DNA of 64,000 nt from Cenococcum geophilum 1.58 (GCA_001692895.1 KV748225.1:62001-126000); one strand, 5' to 3'; positions 36,186 through 49,395 are shown, counted from the first letter of the stretch. Made by a program: numbers and translations. Notes: generated from the sequence alone by a model not told the origin.

Positions 36186-36404
36186 TGTATGATTACAGCA
36201 CGTGGTACACCGAACGCGTAGTTACGCGTTTGGTGCACCAACTACTTAGGTGCTAACTAATTAGGGGGAGGCGCGTTAGTATATAGACTATGTAGTCTAC
36301 CTTAATAGAATCGACAGTCACTACTATCCTAAAGAGTATACGATACTATATGTATTTCGTGCCCCGGGATATAACTTAATTGTATTATTAAGTTGATATA
36401 AACA
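36186..36404 (+). repeat. 3' LTR of Copia element A
   Basis: 219 bp, TG...CA, partner of 1,716-1,934. The following ATTAT (36,405-36,409) is the target duplication. Confidence 0.92.
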
Positions 36405-36409
36405 ATTAT

Positions 36410-37461
36410 ACTTATTTTTAAAGCTTTATATTAGTAATTAACTTCTATAAAGCGTTATATAAGCTATTACTACTAGGAATATTAATATTGCCTTTTATAG
36501 ACTTAGTAGCTAATATAAAAGGCTTTAAGATTTTAATAAGCTACTCTAGTTACTACTAATTTTTATTAGTAAACGCGTCCTATAATAGATTATAGCCAAT
36601 ATTAACCGATTTTCTTTAAGCTTAAGGTTAATAATATAGCTAACGCACTTAAGCTACTCCTTTTTAGCTACTAAGAGGCTTTATATAAAAGGGAGTTATA
36701 AAGCTTACTATTATTACTAGTATTATTAGCTATTAGGAGGCTAAGCTTATAATTAAATTAATATCTTTAAATTATTAGTGCTAGGGCCATTAATATATTT
36801 TTAGTAAAGTATAATCCTTATAGTTATAAAAGGCCTAAAAGTGCCAATTAAAGCCTTTTACCTTTATTAATAAAATAAGCTATAATACTAAGTAGTAATA
36901 TTCTATTTATAAATATCTAGATATTATAGATAAGATTAATTTTACTATGTATAGTAAGAAGGAGGTCTTTATTATTAGTGCGTTACTATTTAAATATAGT
37001 TTTAATCTAATTGCTTAGTAATATAGGCGCCTTTATAATATAGTCCTAGATCTAAAGACGGTTAAATATTAGTAGAGCGCGTATAAAAGGACTTATAGCT
37101 TAATGGAAGGTAATATCTATAGAATTATTTAATTAATATAGGTCTAAGTACAGCTAACTATCTAAAACGGCTAGCGTTTATAACTACTATAACTTTTAAA
37201 GTTAATAATAAGGTTATACTTTAATTATAAATAGTTATTATTATAATTATTATTACTAATTATAAGTAAAGCGCGTAGTCTTTAAGCTAGAACCTTTTTT
37301 TTTTTACCTAAAAGACCGTATTAAAAAAGGATTACTTTATACTTTTATATTAGTAATATAGGAGCTTTACCTAATAATAACCGCTTATTAATAACTTAAT
37401 ATTTATATTTACGGGTAAGCTTAACTAGATCTTAGCTAAAGGTCTAAATATCCTTAACTTC
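36410..37461. other. AT-rich sequence, right half of the DNA split by element A
   Basis: Continuation of 830-1,710 after removal of element A. Very AT-rich and full of stops; no gene recognised. It ends where the LTR of Gypsy element B begins. Confidence 0.55.
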
Positions 37462-37654
37462 TGTCATGGAACCCCACCGCAGGGGCCTCCATAGGAGAGC
37501 CCCGTGCTCTCGCGTACACCTCGCGTACAGCTTATGTCAGCTACGCGTAGGTATATCACCTCCTTACGCCCTTGACCCTTACGATCGATCGCGCAACGTC
37601 TTGTAGACTCCTCAAATACATACGCTCTGTAGCCACTGCCCTCGTATCGTGACA
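37462..37654 (+). repeat. 5' LTR of Gypsy element B
   Basis: 193 bp, TGTCATGGAACCCC at the start and ...CGTGACA at the end. The same LTR occurs reversed at 43,023-43,214 and 54,898-55,089. It is GC-richer than its surroundings and keeps CpG (TACGATCGATCGCGCAACG), as expected if mutation targeted CpA. Confidence 0.9.
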
Positions 37655-40600
37655 TTACGTTGCGCCTTTTTACCACCAACGCTCAGCCTATGACCAATTC
37701 CACGTCTTTGTAATACTGCAGGCGCTGCCAAAAGCAGCGTGTCTATAAATTACCTCACTTTATACTTCCAAGGAACCCATAATAGTAAGACGATATTTCT
37801 TACTAGCTACTATATTAAACCTAAAGAACAATCTAATACCTATACTTAACCTACGACGCCAATTAATCCTAGGAGAATTCGATTTATTAGCCCTAACCCC
37901 TAAGGAGATAGACACTAATAATGTCTTATTTTTTATTAACTATATAACTACGGACAAGCAAATAGAAGGGCTATTACCTATTAAAATTAAAATATAAGAC
38001 GCTAAGACGTTTATAAAAATAGTAGTACAAAACCCTTATAAATACTACCGCCTTTTATAAAACTACCACCTAAAGCTTATATAAGCTGAGATGTGTACTA
38101 CCTAAGATCGTAATATTATCTAAGACCTATAAGCTTATAAGGCGCTTGCTGATAATATATATTAAGAAACTAAAAACAACCTCCGCGTGTCTAAACGCGA
38201 CGTTTAATAGTTAAAGAAGAATAAGATTATACTAATTGCTATAGTTACTAAAAAAGAAGGCATAATTAAATACCTATAATCTTAGCTTAATAAGCATATT
38301 TATAATAACACTAGATACCTCTTTACTATATATAACGCCACCTAAGTCTCTATGCCCCCAGCAACTTTACCTACTTAACGCTTAATAGAGGGTTAGCGCT
38401 AAGTAGCTTTACCTAATAGGAACCCCTACTAAAGCAGTAACGATAAAAGCTATAATAATTGGACCTAAACTGCTACCATAGGATTTAATGCACGCTACTT
38501 TAATCCCCTAGTCTTTTAAGGAGATTATAAGGAATATAGCCACTAGAAGATACAAATCCGCGAGAAACTAACTTAGAGCGCCTACCTTTTTCCTACGGAA
38601 GACACTAAGATTAGCTATATTATTAGGCGAATAAAGGGTATACTATTTAACAGACTCTTTGCCTAATAGGAGACTAGTAGCCCTTAGAAGTGGCAGTCTT
38701 ACTAAAAAGTCCTTAATAATCTTAATATAATATACCGCGATTATAACCTACTAGCTACTAACTAAGCTAAACTATATGCCCTAAAGATAAGCCCTATTAA
38801 ATTATTTAATAAGTTCTATATTAAATTCTAGGAATATACTAGAGCCCTTACCTAAGATAATATTAAAGACTAAAAGGATCTCCTTAAAAAAGTTACTTAT
38901 TACCTTAGTTACGTAGCCGCTAGCTATAACTATAATAATATTTATAAAATAGTAGCAGCCCTACGGAAGATTAAATAACGACTAAATTAGATTGCTACTA
39001 CTAACCCTTACTCGAAGACCTCTCTATAGAAGCCCTCTAGGCCTACTAAACCTATATATACTAAGCCACCGACGCCTACTACCTTAGGTGCTACTAGAGC
39101 CAATATTAACCTCTCTATACTAACCTTTCTATAAAAACTCCTAAATGGAGAGCGCGAGCTACTCTAGAAATTAGGACGCTGCTATAGATGCTATTAAAAA
39201 GGCTATTATTACGATAACCTAAACTGCCTAATAGCTAGGTTTAGTACCTACTACCTAATACTTAACCTAATACCCTAAATACTAAATACGTTACTACGCG
39301 CCACTACTGTATAAGACGAAGACGTAGTAATAGTAGTAGAATTAGATACGGAAACGGAAAACGCTAAGTCCTAGCCCTAAGTCGCGGGTTAGGACGCCCT
39401 AATAATAGAGGGATCTATATATCGGCCTACTTAATAAATAACTTAGTAAAGATAAACGGACGGAAATAGATAGTTTTACCTATAATAGGAACTACTGCTA
39501 TAAAATAATATAAAAGCCGTTCTATAATTAACTGCGGAGCTATTAACTAATTTATAGATACCTAACTTATACGCACTTATAACCTACCTAGGATATAGCC
39601 TAGCCGCCTTTATTTACTTACCAGGATATTAACCTAAGAAACCCCTTATTACCCTACCTATAACTAACTACTACTATATAAGTACCGCGGCCTTCTACTA
39701 TATAGTATATAGGAAAGGCTAAACCGTTACTATAGCTTCCTAATTACAACTATATAAGCTTAATAAAGAATAGGACTACATCCTCTATAGTAACAGAATA
39801 GATATAGTTAACCTTTTAGAAGATAACGCCCCTGCGGAACTTTACAGACTTTTACCTTTAGACTTTAAGAAGTTTATAAAACTTAAAAAGGGACTTACTA
39901 ATAAAGAACTCCGTAAGCTCCTCCCTAAGAGGTATTATAACTTTATTAATATATACTTATAAAAGGGCGTAGATATACTCCCCCTATATTAACCTAATAA
40001 CTATGCCATTGATATTAAATAAGGAAAAACGCTACCTTATAAGAGACCCTACCTAATATTAAAAGACGAACTTCTAGTTATAAGAAAGTATATTAACAAG
40101 CATCTTAATAAAGGGTTTATTTATCCCAGCATATTACTAGCAGTCGCCCCTATCCTTCTTACTAAGAAGCTAAAAGGAGGTATTTAATTCTATATTAACT
40201 ATAGAGGACTTAACGCTATTATGATTAAAAACTAATACCTAGTACCGCTTATACGGGAGACCTTTAAGCGGCTTAGCTAAGCTAAAATCTATACTAAGCT
40301 TAATATTATTGCCGCCTTTAACTATTTTTAAATATAGGAAGGTAATAAATAGAAAACCGTATTCGTATTACGCTTTAGCCAATTTAAATATACTATTATA
40401 CCCTTTAGCGTATATAACGGCCTAGGCACCTTTTAAAGCTATATTAATAACGCCTTATAGGACTACCTTAATGACTTCTACTCCGCGTACCTGGACAATA
40501 TACTTATTTATAATAATAACCCTTTTAAGTATACTAAACACATTTAAAAGGTCCTATAGCGCCTTAAGGACATAGGGCTTTATATTAACTTAAAGAAATA

Positions 40601-41524
40601 CGAATTCTTAGTTATAGAAGTAAAATACCTTAAACTAATTATTACTACTAAGGGTATCCGTATAGACTTTAAGAAGGTACGTATAATTACTAAATAGTAA
40701 GCCCCTAACTACATTAAGGATATATAAGCCTTCCTTAGTTTCGCTAACTTCTATTAGAAATTTATATATAACTTTTTAGGCGTAGTAGCACTACTTATAG
40801 CAATAATATAAATAAAGGGCCTTTCTATAAAAGGAAGAAAAACGCACCTACGCTTTACCTAGACGCCTAAATATAAGAAGGCGTTCTAAGACCTTAAAAA
40901 TGCCTTTACTAAAGCACCTATCCTAGCCCACTTTATACTAGGACAATAACTCTATCTTAAAACTAACTCCTTAGACNACGTTAACGTAGGCGTCCTCTCC
41001 TANATAGGTNANNACNGTTTCCTTTACCTAGTNNCATTNTACTTATCTAAGCTTATACTATAAAAATATAACTATAAGATCTATAATAAAGAACTCCTTA
41101 TAATTATATAAGCGTTTAAAGAATTCTAACTAGAACTCTCCTTAGTAGAGCCTAACTAGCCAACTAAAGTCCTTACGGACCATCGCAACCTTAAGTACTT
41201 TATAACTATAAAGCAGCTAAACTAATACCAAGTATATTAGAACAAGTTCCTCTCTAGTTTTAACTTTAAAATTATATATAGACTAGGAGTATAAGGTACT
41301 AAACCTAATAGCCTAATACGCCGCTTATAAGACCTTCCTTAGTCTAAAGATAACCCCCGCAATTAGTTCTAACAATAGATAATCCTAAAAACACGAAATT
41401 TAGCCCTAGGCATACTACCTATAATAGAGCTAACTATACCTTAGCTTTATATTATAGAACTAAAGTTACCTCCCAAAATTAATAAGCTTATTACTATAGT
41501 ATATAACACCTCTATTAACCTATT
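37462..41524 (+). mobile_element. Element B: Ty3/Gypsy LTR retrotransposon fossil, 3' part missing
   Basis: The 5' LTR (37,462-37,654) is followed by a gag region (about 37,800-39,350, with a Cys-rich end), protease (about 39,480-39,850), reverse transcriptase (about 40,000-40,700) and RNase H (about 40,850-41,300). It ends abruptly at 41,524, at the start of the integrase region, where Copia C begins without an LTR. Same family as element D: LTRs and the RNase H region align closely, differing mainly by transitions. Broken by many changes. Ambiguous bases cluster at 40,976-41,037. Confidence 0.87.
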
Positions 41525-43022
41525 CACCTTAAGAAGGTCTACTTAAAAAATTACTTTATCCAAAGGTTACAGATTTTAATGAGAATGCAACCTTATATAT
41601 ATAGCTCTTGTTAAATTAACAGAAAGCGTATAAGAATAGCAGATAATACTATAACTAGGATATAAAGTACTTCTTGAAATAGAAAGAGCATCTGCAATAG
41701 ATATACACCTAGATTATAACTATAGTATTAATTTAAAAGAAGCTACTGCTTGACCCTTCCTTAATAGTTAAAGAATAGCTATCTTAATTAAAGGAGAATA
41801 TAGAACCTACCTTGTCGTTTATTAGGAAGAAGGTACAGTACTAGTATATAGAAGCCCTTAAGGGGTTTAAACACTTATTAAAATTAAATTAGTGGTTAGA
41901 TTAATGGGAATACGTAATAGTACTAGGAGAGAAGTATAAGATCCCTTAAATGTCCAATAGAATCTAGCTTTAAGATTTAGTAGAAGTTATTTAACCTTTT
42001 AGTAACGCCTACTATATAAAGTACACTACCGAATTAAATAACCCGCAGAAGTTAAGATCTTCTAAATACTGTAGAGTAGTAAAGGAGCTATAAGAAGGAC
42101 TTAGAATACTCTTAAAGAAAGCCAATACTACTACGAGAGGGAGTACCTTTAATATAGACTTTGCAGAGTAAGCTATTAAGGATTACTCTAATACTACTAA
42201 AGGTTTATAAAGAGGAAGAGCCTTAGCACGTAATAGACGCTTAAAGAGAGCCAGGATACTAGTAGATAAGGAGACGTCCTATAAGAAGCTAACGCTTAAG
42301 TGCTTAGCGTATAGAATATAAGGATACTCCCTACGGGACTATTAGTATTTATTTAAAGACAAGAAACCTATAGAAGTTATAATAGGAGATATATGCATTA
42401 ATAGGGCATTAAAGAAGATAGAAAAGAATAAGAATCTCACTAACTAAGTTATAAAAATTAGACTTAAAGAATAGGAAGATAAGGCTTAATAATAATAGGA
42501 TAAGAGCTAGGAGATAGTTAAGATTAAGGGAGAAGCTAATATAATATTCCTAGAATTGTATTATACTGGTTAACTCCATCCGCTAAAGCTATTAACTATT
42601 CTTAACTTAGGAACTACTCTTTATATCTTTAATAACCTCTTTTATGTCTATAACTTTAGGAAAGCTTTAAGATATAAATATGTCATCGCCGGCAGCTCAG
42701 AAGTACCTATACTAGGCTATAGCGACGTCACTATCTAAGTTATAAAACTAGACAAAAGTAAGGGAATCCTATGTCTTAAGGACGTTACCTTTTATATAGA
42801 CTTTAATATAAACCTTATATCGTTCCGTCTACTTTAAAAATAAGGGTACTACTAGGATAATAAAGGAGATAATAATCTTCTAGTTTGGAAGGATAATACA
42901 ATCCTATATTAAATAGAAGAACGTTATAGATAATAGACTATTAAATACGCCTAACTAGGAAGTCTATTAGCGTTTAATATAAGCTAACTATTACGCTAAT
43001 AGAAGCGTAGATCATTATTAAG
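41525..43022 (+). mobile_element. Element C, left piece: Ty1/Copia fossil, 5' truncated
   Basis: Matches element E from position 44,476 onward (gag and protease region) through the point where Gypsy D cuts it at 43,022. The 5' LTR and about 630 bases of leader and early gag are absent; the junction with element B at 41,524/41,525 has no LTR and no target duplication, pointing to deletion or recombination. Continues at 55,095 after element D. Broken. Confidence 0.85.
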
Positions 43023-43214
43023 TGTTACGGGACAGGGCAGTGGCTATAAGATATATGTATTTAAGGAGTCTATAAGACGTTACGCGATCGATTATAAGGG
43101 TCGAGGGCGTAAGGAGGTAATATACCTACGCGTAGCTGATATAAGCTATACGTAAGGTGTATATAAGAGCACGGAGCTCTCCTATAGAGGCCCCTACGGT
43201 GGGGTTCTGTAACA
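43023..43214 (-). repeat. 3' LTR of Gypsy element D
   Basis: 192 bp, partner of 54,898-55,089 and relative of 37,462-37,654. Preceded by target duplication TTAAG. The adjacent CCCCCCCTTCT (43,218-43,228) is the polypurine tract read from the other strand. Confidence 0.9.
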
Positions 43215-43357
43215 CTACCCCCCCTTCTATAGAGGCGGAGCTCTGGCGACGCTGTGGTTACTATATATATATAGAAGGGACACTTAGGGTATAGAAAAGA
43301 AGAAAGGGGGGTATTGCTAAAGGCTTAAAATAACGTTATATAATAAGGCTTGGCATC

Positions 43358-43415
43358 TAAAAATCTAACCAATTAAATAACTTTAACCGCCAGTTAAAGT
43401 TCCTAGATATCTTAA
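43358..43415 (-). repeat. Palindrome-centred module, copy 2 of 3
   Basis: ATCTAACCAATTAAATAACTTTAACCGCCAGTTAAAGTTCC-type sequence in the 3' non-coding part of element D. It matches the module at 20,250-20,325 on the opposite strand. Confidence 0.6.
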
Positions 43416-43844
43416 CAATATTCCGGTTACGTAATCGCACTTTACCGCAATCTAACGGTAATCTAACGGCAATTTGCCCCTATGTAGCAATATATAACGG
43501 TTTAACTCTATAAGGGCTCCTATAGAGGATTAGGTATAAAATCTCTACTTAGGCCTAGTTTCTATAGGTTCGCGTAGTAAAAGTCGCTGATTAAATCCTT
43601 TATATTTTTAAAGTCTTTTTATAGTTGCCATTCTAGCTAATTTATGTCAAATCCTGTATATATAGCTCTGTAGTAGAGCCGTTATCCTCTACCTTTGCCA
43701 AAGTATTTAGAGTTAATAATTCGTTTAATGGTCTACTCCTTATAGTTCTCGTCTTCGTTCTTATCTTAGATTAGTACTAATAGGGGTTTAGGCTATGTCT
43801 GCCCTAGTAAGGGGTTAGGCTAATAAAGGTATAGTAGCTATAGG

Positions 43845-44030
43845 TGTTAGATAATCTGTATTCTCTGGAGGCGTAGACCGTGCACGAGTCACGTGTACGA
43901 GTCACGTGTAGTGTAAACCTCTTTATCTAAGCCCGAGGGCCCTAGGTCCAAGGTCAATTAACCTAAAGACAAGATTATTAATCAATTAACCTATTTCATT
44001 AATGAATAGCTTAATACGAGTTACGTGACA
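43845..44030 (+). repeat. 5' LTR of Copia element E
   Basis: 186 bp, TGTTAGATAATCTG...TTACGTGACA, with a doubled CACGAGT(C/T)ACGTG motif at about 43,894-43,920. Partner of 49,396-49,581. Confidence 0.93.
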
Positions 44031-44044
44031 GTTATGAGCCCGGT
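44031..44044 (+). other. Primer binding site of element E, complementary to the anticodon arm of initiator tRNA-Met
   Basis: Directly after the LTR, GTTATGAGCCC (44,031-44,041) is the exact complement of GGGCTCATAAC, the anticodon stem-loop of fungal initiator tRNA-Met, not of the tRNA 3' end. Known: Drosophila copia primes reverse transcription from a half-molecule of initiator tRNA-Met. Inferred: this fungal family used the same half-tRNA priming. Confidence 0.7.
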
Positions 44045-44199
44045 CCGCCGAGACAAGAAGCTATTTAGCTATTATTTAATTATTTGAAGAAATTCTACCT
44101 TATCGTCAGACTCTGACACCTTATCGTCAAGACGCAGACTCTGATAGAAATCCTACCTCAATTGTCACAGGACAAGATTCCACGAGATTCTACGAGATT

Positions 44200-44312
44200 C
44201 GACCTTATCGTCACAGGACGATCCTGACGAGAGATTCGACCTCATCGTCAAAGGACGATCCTGACGATAAGGACGATCCTGACGACAAGGACGATCCTGA
44301 CGACAAAATACC
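44200..44312 (+). repeat. 18-bp direct repeats in the leader of element E
   Basis: Three to four copies of GGACGATCCTGACGACAA, preceded by several CCTTATCGTCA words (44,098-44,200) that are its partial inverse (GACGATAAGG), so the leader can form alternative hairpins. These are unusual in keeping many CpA and TpG dinucleotides, in contrast with the body of the element. Confidence 0.75.
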
Positions 44313-47300
44313 ATCTCAATTCATCCTTTGCCTATTAGTCAAATGACTCCACCGACGTCGAGTTCGTCTACTACGATCATCCTCAATAAGCCAGAAGACT
44401 GGGAGTAATGGATCTGGCAACTATAAGCCCTCGTAGACAAACGAATTTGGGCCCACGTTGACCTAGACAATGCAGCACCTTAATAAGGTCTACTATAAGA
44501 ACCAGCCTATCTAGAAGTTACAGATTTTAATGAGAATGCAACCTTATATGTATAGCTCTCGACGAATTAATAGAGGGCGTACGAGAACAGCAGACGATAC
44601 TATGACTAAGATATAAAGTACTTCCTGAAATAGGAAGAGCATCTGCAATAGATACGCACCTAGATTATGTCCATAGTATTAATTTAGAAGAAGCTACTGC
44701 TTGACCCTTCCTTAACAGTTAAAGAATGGCTATCTTAACTAAAGGAGAACACCGAACCTACCTCGTCGTTCGTTAGGAAAAAGGTATAATACTAGTATAT
44801 GGAAGCCCTTAAGGGGTTTAAATAGTTGTTAAAATTAAACCTATGGCTAGATTAATGGGAACATATAATGGTACTAGGAGAGAAGTATAAGATCCTTTAA
44901 ATATCAGAAGGAATCTGGCTTTAAGATTTAGCAAACATTATTTAACCCTTTAGCGACGCCTACTATGTAAAGTACACTACCAAGTTAAATAACCCTTAGA
45001 AGTCGAGATCTTCCGAATACCATAGAGTAGTAAAGGAGCTGTAAGAAGGACTTATAAGACCCTTAAAGAAAGCTAATGCTATTATAAGGGGGAGTACCTT
45101 TAATGCAGACTTTGCAGAGTAAGCTATTAAGGATTACTTTAATACTACTAAAGGTTTATAAAGAGGAAGAGCCTTAGTATATAATAGACGCTTAAAGAGA
45201 GCCGGGACATTAGTAGATAAGGAGATATCCTATAAGAAGCTAACGCCTAAGTGCTTAGCGTGCGGAATATAAGGTCACTCCCTTAAGGACTATTAGTGTT
45301 TATTTAAAGATAAGAGACCTACAGGAGTTATAATAGGAGATGCTTGTATTAAAAGGGCACTAAAGAAGGTAGAAAAGAATAAGAATCTTACTAACTAAGT
45401 TATAAAGATTAGACTTAAAGAATAGGAAGACAAGGCTTAATAACGATAGGACGAGAGCTAGGAGACAGTTAAGATTAAGGGAGAAGCTAATGTAATATTC
45501 CTAGAATTGTATTACACCGGTTAACTCTATCCACTAAAGCTATTAACTATTCTTGACTTAGGAACCACTCTCTATATCTTTAATAACCTCTTTTATTTCT
45601 ATAACTTTAGGAAAGCTCTAAGATATAAATACGTTATTGCCGGCAGCTTAGAAGTGCCTATACTAGGCTACGGCGATATTACCGTCTAAGTTATAAAACT
45701 AGACAAGAGTAAGGGAACCCTATGTCTTAAGGACGTTGCCTTTTGTACGGACTTTAATATAAATCTAGTGTTGTTCCATCTACTTTGAAAATGAGGGTAC
45801 TACTAGGACAATAAAGGAGATAATAATCTTCTTGTTTGAAAGGATAATATAATTCTATATTAAATAGAAGAACGTTATAGATAATAGACTATCGAATACA
45901 TCTAATTAGGAAACTTAAAATCCGTATTTAATATTAGCCGTTTAACGCGCCGTTAACGGAAGCGGATATTGTTAAGAGACGCTCGTCTAGATTTAAAAGG
46001 TGATGCACGTCTATAGTATCTGCGTCTAGGACATCCAGGACCTATAAGCCTTTATTATTTAGGTATTAACGCCCTAAGAGTTAAGCTTTAAGGCCCTAAG
46101 ACGACGGAATGTTAATATTGCAGTCTCGCTAAAATTAAGCGTTAGGTCTTAAGAAGGTTCTTAAAATAAAATATTAATAAACCTTATTTTGACCTTTATA
46201 TTAACTGGACTAACCTTAAGGAAGCGCATGCTAGATTTATACAAGTTATGCTTATCTATAATACCTTCTTAGGAAGAACCTTCCCGTATTTTATAACAAC
46301 GTATAGTGAGGAGAAGGAGATACTATAAGTACTTAAAGACTTTATTTAATGGATTCGTCTAAGGTATAACCTTAAAGTTAATACTATTAGATTAAACAAC
46401 AAGCTAGGGAGAAGGAGAACCCTTAAATGGCTACGGACCTAAGGGATTATATTTGAGCCTTTGGCGCTATATACCTAAGTATAAAACAGTACCACCAAAC
46501 GCTTAGGGGGTGTAATTATTAAGAGAGCATAAGTAATAAAAATTGCTACTAATCTACTATATGACCTATAGAACGAGATAGTTAACTATATAGTTTACTT
46601 TTGAGATTAAACGCCATGGGAAAGTAATGGTTGGAAATCGCTATATAAGAGGTTCTATACCTTCCTAGCTAATAGGAGATTAAGAAAGCCATAACTGGCG
46701 CACCTAAAAGCCTACGGCTGTAGGGTGTACGCGATAACGTCGGACGCCTAGCTAAAGAAGAAAAGGCTGAGCAAGCTAGATCTGTAAGCCTATATCAGCT
46801 ACCTTGTTGGCTATAACTTTACTAATATCTATAGGATCTGGATCCCCTATAAAGGTATCGTTATCTCTACTAGGGACGTTATCTTTAACGAAAAGATATT
46901 CTTTAACAGTAAGTAAACGGATATCTTAAAGGATCTATATGCCGAATTAGAAACGCTAATTAAGAAGATTTAACTTCCTAATAGCCTAACTAAGAATAAG
47001 GTTCTTCTAGAAGATAATAAAGAAGTATTTAAACCGTTAATTTAAGAGGAAGACGACGATATTAATAAGCCAGTTTAAACCTTTAATAAGTTAGCAGATC
47101 TTAAGCTTGTAAGAGCTCTTGAAGATATATATCGTACGCTACCTCTAACGGAAGAAGACAAAGAATCTCTATGTGCCTTTTATGTTAAGTATTCTACGAA
47201 GTTAGATATATAAGATACTGATTAAGACGTCGCTTATTAAGCAGGAGATGCGTTTAACACTTAGGGGGTGCTTAACGACTTAGTTAAAGACTTGTTTAAG

Positions 47301-49395
47301 GAAGCCGGTAATTATAGGTTTAAAGACTTTATTACTAAAAGGATTACTTTAGCCTATTACGGCGCCTTCTTAGCAGGAAGAAAGTTTAACCTTAATAGTT
47401 AACTTAACAATAGTAAGCTAAAATTAGGTAGAATACGTAATGTTAGATTATATAGGAAGAACTTACCTCCGCCACCTTAGTTAATCTATAACCTTAATAC
47501 GCATTCTTTTTAAGATTAGTTCTAAGAAGCTCAGCAAGCTTATCTCTAATCTTATTATTAAATAAGGTTGTTTTAAGAAATAGATAAGAAGTATGTAAAG
47601 GGATAGTAGGTCCTTAGCTTAATATAGGTGTTTGTCTACAAGACGGATAAGTACGGATTTCTCTAGAAATGTAAGGCACGCTTAGTAGTCTATAGAAATT
47701 AATAGGCCCCAGGAGACCTACCTACAAGAGCTACTATATTAGCTAGTACGACCTTCCGAACCCTTATGGCGATTACTATAAAATTTAACCTGGAGACGAT
47801 ATAGATAGATACAGTTAATGCGTTTATCCATTGCGATCTTAACGAGGTCGTCTATATAAAGCTACCGCTAGGGTTTAATAAAGGAAAAACAGACAAAGTA
47901 CTGCGCTTAAGAAAAGCCCTATACGGACTACGACGATCACCACTGTTATAGCAAAAGAATCTCACGAGCTCGTTGAACGAATTGGGTTTTAAAGAGGTAC
48001 CTTATAAGCCGTGTGTTATGCTAAAAGGTAAAATAGTCGTCTTCTTCTACGTTAACGATATTGTCTTCTGCTACCGAAAGATAGATAAGAAGAAAGCTTA
48101 AGAAGCAATTAAGGAGCTAAGTAAGGAATACTAGATAAGTACCCTTAGCGAGCTAAAATGGTTCCTAGGAATTTATGTGCTACGCAATTATAGCTAGAGG
48201 CTCCTATAGCTATCCCAGGAAGCCTATATAGAGAAGATAGCTAATTAGTACGAGATAGATCTTAAAGGGCGTCTTTTAGATACTCCTATAGTAGAATCAG
48301 AACTCCTCTCTACTAATTACCAATTGATCCGTCTAACGCGTCCGTCCCCCAATATAGACCTATTAGTCCGTCCTATATCCCTACCAGCCTCTACAATACT
48401 ATATTAGAGAAAATTGGGTTTAGTACTCTATATAGCCACTATAACGCGTCCGGATATTACCTTTGCAGTATTATAGCTGGTAAGGTTCAATTAGAACCTA
48501 AGCTAAAAGCATTATTAAGCGGCAGATAAAGTTATCCAGTACCTATATAGTACGAGAAGCAGAGCAATCTGCTATGGAGGAGATAAGGAAGGAATAAACG
48601 GTAGAGGGAGAGATAAAGGAATACGCGATAAAGGACGAGATAACGGAAGAGACGGTGCGCAATTATTTATCTATACTAGCGACGCATTATTTACGGATAA
48701 CTCCGTTAATAGAAAGAGCTTATAAGGATATATTATAAAGCTATTTAGGGGGCCGATTGCCTGGAGAGCAAATAAGTAAGGTATAGTTATAACGTCAAGT
48801 ATAGAAGCTAAGTTGTTAGCCCTATTACAGACAGTAAAGGAAGCTATCTTTATTAGCAGGCTGTTTAAAGTAATAATGCTACGCCTAAATAAGCCCTTAA
48901 TTATTAAATGCGATAATATCTAGACGCTTTAACTAATTATAGAAGACACAGTAAAGCTAATTACGAAGCTCTAATACGTTAATATCTATTAATACTGGCT
49001 ACGTTAGGAATACGTAATAAAATAAGTACGATTTTAATAGACAGTAACGAAGGAGATAATTGCTAATAAACTTATAAAGGCCCTGCCTAAGCAGAGGTTT
49101 TAAAGCTTCGTTAATATAATTAGAATGGTGGATATTAAGGAGCGGCTAAATAAGGAGAAGTAATTAGAGGACCTAAGGGACAGTATTAGAGTAAGACGGA
49201 AGGATTTAGATAAGATTACGGTTTAATTAACGCATTAATAAGCACGAGAAGGGTCGCTAAGGCGCTAGCCGTAAGCGAGCTAATAGCGATTTTCTATCCC
49301 GGGGATGGAAAATCCTAATTGGTTGGCAGAAGTTGGCAGAATTTGGCAGAAAGATGGTTAGCTTTGACCTTAAAGAGCTCGAAGCTAAGGGGGTG

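Larger units (their letters stand above)
1716..36404 (+). mobile_element. Element A: Ty1/Copia LTR retrotransposon fossil, split by a 28.6-kb insertion
   Basis: Two 219-bp LTRs (1,716-1,934 and 36,186-36,404) begin TG and end CA and are flanked by the 5-bp target duplication ATTAT (1,711-1,715 and 36,405-36,409). Internal parts lie in the order gag, protease, integrase, reverse transcriptase, RNase H, which is the Ty1/Copia order. The integrase region stops near 5,300 and resumes near 33,955; everything between is block G. Without G the element is about 6 kb, normal for the family. It is broken by a large number of changes. The LTRs differ at about 22 of 219 positions, all transitions, so RIP rather than time explains the divergence and it cannot be used as a clock. 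Confidence 0.9.

Noticed and set aside
35949-36221. 90-codon plus-strand frame near the end of element A
   Set aside because: It covers the 29-30 bp repeats of the 3' leader and runs into the LTR; not a gene.
37464-37679. 71-codon minus-strand frame
   Set aside because: It lies antisense within the LTR of Gypsy B, which is GC-richer and so open by chance.
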